This document shows, in pieces, positions 56,890 through 64,000 of a DNA stretch of 64,000 nt. The DNA comes from Dolomedes plantarius. Taxonomy: Eukaryota; Arthropoda; Arachnida; Araneae; Dolomedidae. The notes below the pieces were generated by a model. It had not been told where the DNA came from. It saw only the letters and a program-made list of their open reading frames with translations, and searched no databases. The translations under genes were made by a program, and so were the position numbers. How positions within the stretch are numbered: position 1 is the stretch's first letter; each line of letters starts with the position of its first letter. Where the stretch lies: NCBI GenBank assembly GCA_907164885.2, contig OU015490.1, positions 12,140,966 through 12,204,965 of the forward strand, in the 5' to 3' direction.

Positions 56890-59380
56890 TTCCTTCTCAG
56901 AAATCTTACTAATAAACAATTTATGACAATTAATAGATTTTAATCACTATATTTATCTAAGCTAACAATATCTTGGTAAGTCATCTTAAAGTTCTATCTA
57001 GTCTTGATGATTTCGGAGACAGCTTCTGGTTTAAGCATATTTCTTTCTTTAATCCACTGTTTTGCTATTAAGAAAATCCTCTATCTGCGTGTGCTTAATT
57101 ACCGGCTGTATGCGCCAGCAAGCAAGAATAAAATTCTGCAAATTTTTTAGTTCTTGACAATTTTTGCCACCTTCAATCTCCTTAAAAAAGAAAATTCCGC
57201 CATAATTTATTGCAGTTAATAATAGCAGTTTCATATACGATTTTTTTTAGCAAAGAAACTTATAAAATAGTTTTTCTGCGCCCAATTTTATGCTGCGAGA
57301 TCTTACGAATTTAAATGGCGATTCTAGATCTGAACAATCTGCTTATTTTATTTTTCTGGTATCCATCCATTTAAAAAAATGTAATTCACCTCAGGGTGAA
57401 ACCCACTATTCCAAACAATTATTCGTTGTCTTATCCTTTCACCCGCCTGTCGTTGTTGTCTACCATATATTCAGTCAGTACGTTTAATTATTCTGTAAAT
57501 ACTAAAATATAGAAACCCGCTGAAACACCCCGATCACATTTAAATGGCAAGCATAGGGAAGAATTCATAGCTCCTTTAACTATGAATTTCAAGGTATTCT
57601 TTTCTGACCATGGTAAATGATTCTCTGAAATATGTATGACTTTAACGCAAATATGCTATTTAAATTCAAAAGGGAAAATAAACATCTAAATATTAAATTT
57701 GTTTAAAGTAAATTGACTTATTCTCTTAAAGGACAAGAGCCACTGCATTGTTAAGCAACAATATTTTCAGAAATGGAATGTTTACAAGGATTTGCCATGT
57801 CAAATCTTGTCACTACACTGTGCATTGGTAAGGCTAATCATCTATCAGTATGTATCAGTATTTAGATCCAAACTTGTGGTTTTATTACGAAATCGCGTTG
57901 GCAGTTCGCTTGTGACTCTTCTAAAAGGCGTCAATATGAAGTCCCATGGTGACTGCTGGGTGATTTTAACTTGAGGCGTCACGTTCAGTGAGTTACAATA
58001 AATGTTTGTATGCAGGTGTTTAATAACAGTAATGCTATTACGTGATATCATCTTGAAGTGACACACTTCTATTTGACTTTGCTTATTTAACTGTGGCATG
58101 CCTGCGACATTCTTTTAAAATCATACCATTCAGGTTATGTGTATTAATGCACTAATATAAAATTAAGCATAATGTTTGTATACTTAAGATGAAATTAAAA
58201 TGAAACTCAAAAATAGTTATTTTAAAATAAGTTACAGATATACTTGGTTTTAATAAATATTCATTACTTCATAACCTCAACTTTCTACAATAATAAATAC
58301 TATCAATCAGACTTCGCCTGCAATAGAAGAGTCTTTTGCTCTTTGACTGTACGATATTTGCATTTTACTTTTAACTTAATCTATACACTTGAAACTTTAT
58401 ACTTACGAAGTTAACTTTGTTTATATGTTGAACCAGAATAGTGCAATTGATATAATGTTTGTTATTTGTAACCTGTTTGCTTCACACCTCGTTATCTTTG
58501 TTCTTTTTTTTTTTGCTCCAATCTACCAGCACAACCATAACCAGTTCTTTCGCGGTTGTGGAGGAGAAAGCATAGACGTATTATTTACTACATTAAGTAA
58601 TAATCGTGTTTCATAAAAATATCATACATTTCTCTATACTGCAAATAAAAAATACAATAAAGTCCTTTGCCTTCAATACCACGCAATCCTTTTAACTGAT
58701 CGTCTGTTCTTTCACCGAGGTGACAAATATGAAACTAAACTGAACATAGTCATGCTATACATAGCGTCCGCCAAATAGTACCGTAAATTAAATGTACCGC
58801 CATTGGTTGACTTCTTTAGAAACTAAACGTTACAGTGGAAGGTATCCATTAAATATCTGTAATATATCGGTAGTCCGTTGAGAAGTACTCATGTCTCCGT
58901 TACATAATACAAAGAAAATACTTAAGGATTTACGTATGCACAGATTCAAAGATGTACTAAACTATTGGCTATAAACCTACTGTATAATTACAAGTGTTTC
59001 TAAACATAAGTGCATACATATAGAAATCTTTATAATGCAACGCACGCATATATACAAATATTTATAATGCATTTAAATACATTCCGCTGGGTATATTCTG
59101 TTACTAAAAACAACGTTGGAATTGCATAATCAAATACTTGAAAATAAAACTTATTATTTGTTTGTATTTCTTTGAAAATAATATAAAAATATATTTTCTT
59201 TACGTTCTTTAAAAATCATCTTTTCTCTTTAAATTTAGAGCTCCCATGTCGTACACATATACTGGATTCTCTAATTTAACCGTCAGTATTCTAGTTCCTC
59301 CAACAAGATCAAAGTTTAATCATTCATGTGTACATTAATCCACTAACTGTTAAAACGTTTTTGACAAAATAATTTATATC
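56890..59380. other. 2.5-kb AT-rich stretch without recognisable features
   Basis: Short frames present have no domains, and no element ends were identified. Confidence 0.5.
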
Positions 59381-59806
59381 ACTCAAATTCTATTTGTTTA
59401 AGATTTTTCGCAAGCATTTTGTGGATATTTCATTTAAGAATTATTCTGATAAGTTTCTCAAAAAATGCGTCAGTATGATTGTATTGCTAAAAAGAAAGAA
59501 AATTAAGTTTTTAATATTTTTAACTTATATGGATCCTCCAGTATAAAATTTGTGTGAATAAACAGGCTCTCTACTTGTATATATGAATCATAAAAACTCA
59601 AATTCTATTTGTTTAAGATTTTTCGCAGGAGTTTTGTTGATATTTCATTCAAGAATTATTCTGATAAGTTTCTCAAAACAAATACGTCAGTATGATTGTA
59701 TTGCTAAAAAGAAAGAAAATTAAGTTATTAATGTTTTTAACTTAGAATGGATCCTCCATTATAAAATTTGTGTGAATAAATAGTCTCTTTGCTTGTATAT
59801 ATAAAA
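59381..59806. repeat. 215-bp tandem duplication
   Basis: ACTCAAATTCTATTTGTTTA starts at 59381 and 59596. The units share TTCTGATAAGTTTCTCAAAA, CAGTATGATTGTATTGCTAA, GGATCCTCCA and ATAAAATTTGTGTGAATAAA, with few differences, indicating a fairly recent event. Confidence 0.94.
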
Positions 59807-60432
59807 CGATAAAATGTTAAAAATAGAGGAAATTGGCTGTCTTTTGATCCTTTGATTACATTTCGAATTTATCAATTTTAAATGACTGTTTAAGTATACA
59901 CAGTAATAAACATTATAAAGTAATAAACATTATAAAAACGTAAATTAGATTACAAAAAACAGTTTCAATCAAATATCATTTTTTTAAAAAATACCTTTGA
60001 CAATCTAAACTTCTAACTTTGAGCTTTTATTTAGCATTAAAAAGTAACAAAGATAATTTTATCGAATTTACATGAATTCCAATGCATTTGTAAACAAATA
60101 ATCTTTTTTGGTTTCGAAAATGTTATAATACTGATTCATAGCAGGATTGATGTATTTTTATTTAATTTTGCATGTCAAGATCAGTCATGCATGTGTTTTA
60201 TACATATTATTAGTAGAAGTGAATTTTAATGAAATTTTATAAACTGCGAAAAAAATATATCTGCAATTATTTATATATTTATATATTCATTTTTGCTGTT
60301 TGGTTTTCATCGTTTTATTAGGTTCAAACGATTCTGAACAACATGCAGTATTAGTCACAAAAATGAACATTTTAAAATTTTTTAACCACAAAAATTTTTT
60401 TTCATATATGTAGGGTATGCAGGGGTTAAAAA

Positions 60433-60473
60433 AATGGAATAAAACTGGATCAAATCCAGGTTTTTTTATTCCT
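60433..60473. other. Strong local hairpin
   Basis: GGAATAAAACTGGAT, loop CAA, then ATCCAGGTTTTTTTATTCC forms a long stem with a small bulge. No terminator-like or transposon context was recognised. Confidence 0.6.
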
Positions 60474-61295
60474 TACGGGGCAGTAGTGTCGTTTCGATTT
60501 TTACATCGGGAAAAGCAATTCTTTACTTTCTCGTGTATATGACATTATAGTTGTGTTGTTTATCATTACATGGCAATTTATCTTTTCTGAATGCTGTTTA
60601 CTTCGCTTTTGTTTCAGACGCAAGGAGAATTTTTATGCGTGTATTGGAATTTTATTCAGAAAACCAGTTACAGCTTTCGTGATTTTAAAGCTCCTTCGGC
60701 TATAAATCACATCTATAAAACATACAACGATATAAACAATGAGAGGTTTTATGCGGATTAATGACCTTTTATTGAATTTGTACGTTAGATTGCTTGAAAA
60801 AAAAACGAATACGCTAAGCACAAATCTAATAAAAGATTAGAGCATCGATTAGAAACGTTCGCAGTAGAACTTACGTAAATTTATTTTCGAATGCTACTAG
60901 GGTATCTAAATTGCATTTTAAAATAATATCCAATTTTAATAAACCTATATTATCGAATTTTAAAATTAAAAATACAAACTATGAAGAAATCAATAAAATT
61001 AATAAGTATATGAAATAAGTTGTAAATGTCATTAGTGATATTTTTATGTAATCAATAACGAAAAAGCAAATAGATATCAATAAGTAGTAAAAATAAAATA
61101 TCGATATATTTTAAGTATATAATTAATTCGTAATACTAGCAATATAATTCTTTTAAATTATAGTGGATATACAAATTTTAGAAATTTTCAGCTCATTGTG
61201 TGAAAAGATGGTAATATTTATTATAATTCAATGTATGTACTGATATAAAGAGGACGAGATAAGTTCTTTTTCAGAAAATTATTTCCTTCATCTAT

Positions 61296-61297
<2 letters not shown>
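60474..61297. other. AT-rich stretch without recognisable features
   Basis: Nothing supportable seen. Confidence 0.5.

Positions 61298-61364
<67 letters not shown>
61298..61364. repeat. (TA)n microsatellite
   Basis: About 58 bp of TA followed by a short TG run. Confidence 0.96.
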
Positions 61365-61824
61365 ATATACGTATCACGTCTGCTTCGTGAAGTCCTGCAA
61401 AATCCATCTTTCGTCTTCTTGACAGCTACTGAAGTCGTGTTGACCGAGGAAACACTAATTTAATTTAACGCAAGTCCTTTATTCAAATAACCTTAGAAAC
61501 CATTGTCCATCAATAATTTAACATGGCGAATCGCCACTTTCGTTTCCAGAGCGACTTTCCTCACGACTGTTCATAATCGAGTGTCTCCACGGTCTGACCT
61601 CATTCTTTTCCAGCGCGTTACATTTGCGTGTGTTTTCAGCGCCTCATGACAGGGTGAGTCAGAATCACGCGCTTTCCACATGTAGAACATCCAACATCCG
61701 AGTTCTAACATCCGGGAAGCGTCATTGTTCACGTCATATCCTCACGTCATCGCACTCAAGGTTATGCTCTTAAACCTAGACGCAGACAAGCATCGACATC
61801 TGTTGACTCTTTCTTTCCCCATCA
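61365..61824 (-). mobile_element. Possible solo LTR (GC-richer block)
   Basis: Sharp rise in GC content relative to the flanks. On the minus strand the block could start TGATGGGGAAAGAAAGAGTC, and it has a polyadenylation signal GAATAAAGG about 120 bp before its other end. No target duplication and no TATA box were found, and the left boundary is unclear, so a host regulatory region or another repeat is also possible. Confidence 0.3.
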
Positions 61825-61935
61825 GGCTAATTCCTGATTTATTAATTATTTAAGTACTATCTAGAGCTAATTTACTTAATTTCAACTATATTGAATCTAG
61901 TTAAATATAGTTTACTCCTCTGGATGTGATTGATA

Positions 61936-62196
<261 letters not shown>

Positions 62197-62199
62197 GAT

Positions 62200-62984
62200 A
62201 AACGTCTTCATAAAGTAAGACTGTTAAAATCACCGAATATTTTTTCTAATATTCTAAGCACGGAACCCTCTGAAATTACGCACACGGAGGCAAACTTTAT
62301 CTCTCAAAATATCCCTTAAGCTTTGAAGAACCCTGTTTGTGGTATCCACTTCAAAGACTCCTGATTTTAGACGTGTGTGCTAAACCTTATATCAGATACT
62401 ACCACACGAAAAATATATTCCCCTACCACTTTATAGGAACCTTTTATTACCTGATTTTATTCGAAATCAGTATTATTTTGAATGACCCCCACTATGAGAG
62501 AAATAATATTCTATCTTCCGAAGTTTATTCACACTCATTTTTCCTTTTGCATTTCACATATTTCCGCCAGCTTGAAGATTAAATTCTTCTGGGGGTGAGT
62601 GGGGAGGCTTCTAAATAGGTCTGCTCTATTACCACACAACTAGGGCATCATTCGAACTTCGGTAATAAATCTCTCAAATCTTGAGAAACCCTTAATATCA
62701 TATTGAAACTGACATGATGGATTATACAGGTTTATGTTCCAATATTTTTCGTTTATTCAGGTTATATCAACGTGCTACTGGAGTCTGAAATCTTTCCTAA
62801 GCGATTTCCAGAGTTTGCGCGTATAATATTTCCGTCTTACACTTTCTAGACAATATCTTAAAAAATCTATAGTGCAGAATTAAAGTTAAATTATTTATAA
62901 CGCTTTTAGAAAGCGTGAGTAATCACATTTTCTTCCAGTTAAATAAGTCCTGTTTTAAGAAGACTATGGACCTTCAACATCGTT
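62200..62984. other. Unclassified stretch
   Basis: No supported gene or element end. An 81-codon plus-strand frame at 62337-62582 has no recognisable domain. Confidence 0.45.
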
Positions 62985-63345
62985 TTTTTATATTTTAAAT
63001 TTTTGTCTCTGCATACAAAATGATAATAATTAATATTGTTTTTTACTATGTTTTTTACGATAACACTTAGAAATACTAGATGTATTTTGGGGGAAGAATA
63101 AGGCATTTTTCAATATTATTTTCAAAAATTTCTAGTTATTTTTTCAAAATGCTCCGTGTGAATTAATTTCCTTCTGATTTCTTCTAAATCTCTTAAGTTG
63201 TTAATTGAGTTGTTAATTTAGAGTTTGTCACAAAACCGTGCAACATTCTTTTAAGCCACAAATATTTTATATATTTATAGACCACGAAATGAAGTCAAAA
63301 GTTGCAAAAACAGTAAAAAAAAAAAGATACAAGCAGATTGAAAAA
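62985..63345. repeat. Dispersed AT-rich repeat, copy 2
   Basis: Diverged copy of 26130-26460 in the same orientation, with shared blocks AAAATGATAATAATTAATAT, GGAAGAATAAG, TCAAAATGCTCC and ATTTATAGACCACGAAAT. Confidence 0.78.
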
Positions 63346-63474
63346 AAAATATCGGTTCTGATTCACAAAAAAAGATTTCAATCCACATTTATGTTAAAAT
63401 TTATTTGGTAAATTTATATTAAAATTGTAAGGTTTTTAAATGTTATGTAATACGCATAGAGTACTTTGTAAAAT

Positions 63475-63840
63475 TGTAAGGTATACACAAGATTCGATTC
63501 ACAAGAATCGAACTTTTGAGTGAATTAAAGAAGCTGCTTTAGATATGCTAATTTCGGCATACGCGCTTAGTATAAATACCACGCAGCGTCATTAAGAAAA
63601 AAGGGAGGTTGTTAAGGTTGAAAAGGTGTTATCCTGCGCTAGTGCTTAGCGGGCCAGAAGTTTACATGGCAGTACTGCTGGTTTGACTTACTGTTCGTGA
63701 GTATAAAAATATATTGTTCTTGAAAGCTGTGTTTATACATTCCGTACAAGTAGTACGCATGCTTATTGCTGTAAAAGCCAATTATATGTGCAACGAATTC
63801 AATAAACATTGTTTCATGTATAAAATACAAATAGAGTGCC
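63475..63840 (+). mobile_element. Solo LTR-like repeat, copy 2
   Basis: Matches 23862-24297 from TGTAAGGTATACACAAGATT to GAGTGCC, including the TTCGATTC-ACAA-GAATCGAA hairpin, AGTATAAATACC and CAATAAACATTG. It lacks about 70 bp of copy 1 and differs at many positions, so the two are old, separate insertions rather than the ends of one 40-kb element. Confidence 0.62.
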
Positions 63841-64000
63841 CCCTTAGTAGATTCTCTATAAAATAATAGCTTTTTGAATTTTTCTTTTGAAATTTGGGCC
63901 TTTTTCTACTGCAAAATAATAATTTCTGAATTCAAAGTATCTTCCATGTAGTACAAAAGAATATTAATTAGTCTCTTTTTTTATATATAGAGTTAATAAT

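Overview
This is AT-rich eukaryotic DNA with no intact host gene that I can support. Long (TA)n and (CA)n microsatellites, a tRNA-headed SINE family, many decayed Tc1/mariner elements, short TTAA-flanked MITEs, hAT- and Helitron-type non-autonomous elements and scattered solo LTRs suggest an intergenic or large-intron region of an arthropod. The style of the transposases and of the SINE makes an arachnid, perhaps a spider, my best guess; this is inference. No rRNA gene, functional tRNA, CRISPR array or operon is visible. Nearly all open frames are simple-sequence translations (runs of Y-I or H-I) or chance frames in AT-rich DNA.

Layout. 0-3.5 kb: a foldback mariner derivative inside a TA microsatellite, a diverged 0.4-kb tandem duplication, and two decayed Tc1 transposases. 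4.7-6.7 kb: an old ~155-bp tandem repeat split by a precisely bounded Helitron-like element, then a solo LTR carrying a tRNA-like block. 7.3-9.1 kb: a ~367-bp tandem repeat next to a hAT-type element with a perfect 8-bp target duplication. 10.4-12.9 kb: a small TTAA MITE, a TIR element and a shared ~330-bp repeat. 14-21 kb: several SINE copies; a 2.4-kb Tc1 element with a TTAA MITE nested in it; and a second TTAA MITE with twin 16-bp palindromes. 21.9-26 kb: a hAT-like end, a second foldback mariner derivative, a solo LTR, two oppositely oriented LINE scraps, a MITE and a SINE head. 29-32.3 kb: a pogo-like remnant, a large TA tract, an unassigned 91-codon frame and two related Helitron-like elements. 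33-35 kb: tandem repeats and GC-richer unclassified patches. 37 kb: a TA-flanked MITE. 43-45.8 kb: two different Tc1 elements, both inside one TA microsatellite; the second keeps a complete frame broken by only two stop codons. 47-48.3 kb: an inverted-repeat unit with an unidentified frame. 51.5 kb: a solo LTR. 55.3-56.9 kb: a tandem duplication, a MITE inside a SINE, and a second SINE. 59-63.8 kb: tandem repeats, TA tracts, and second copies of two repeats already seen near 24-26 kb.

The elements do not form a pathway. The window records repeated insertion: TA-targeting elements in TA tracts, TTAA-targeting MITEs in TTAA sites, and an A^T-targeting Helitron-like element. Several nesting events can be ordered in time directly from the sequence. 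The most notable items are the two foldback mariner elements that independently keep only the transposase C-terminus, the reconstructable empty site of the Helitron-like insertion, and the nested MITEs. I found no convincing new biological system.
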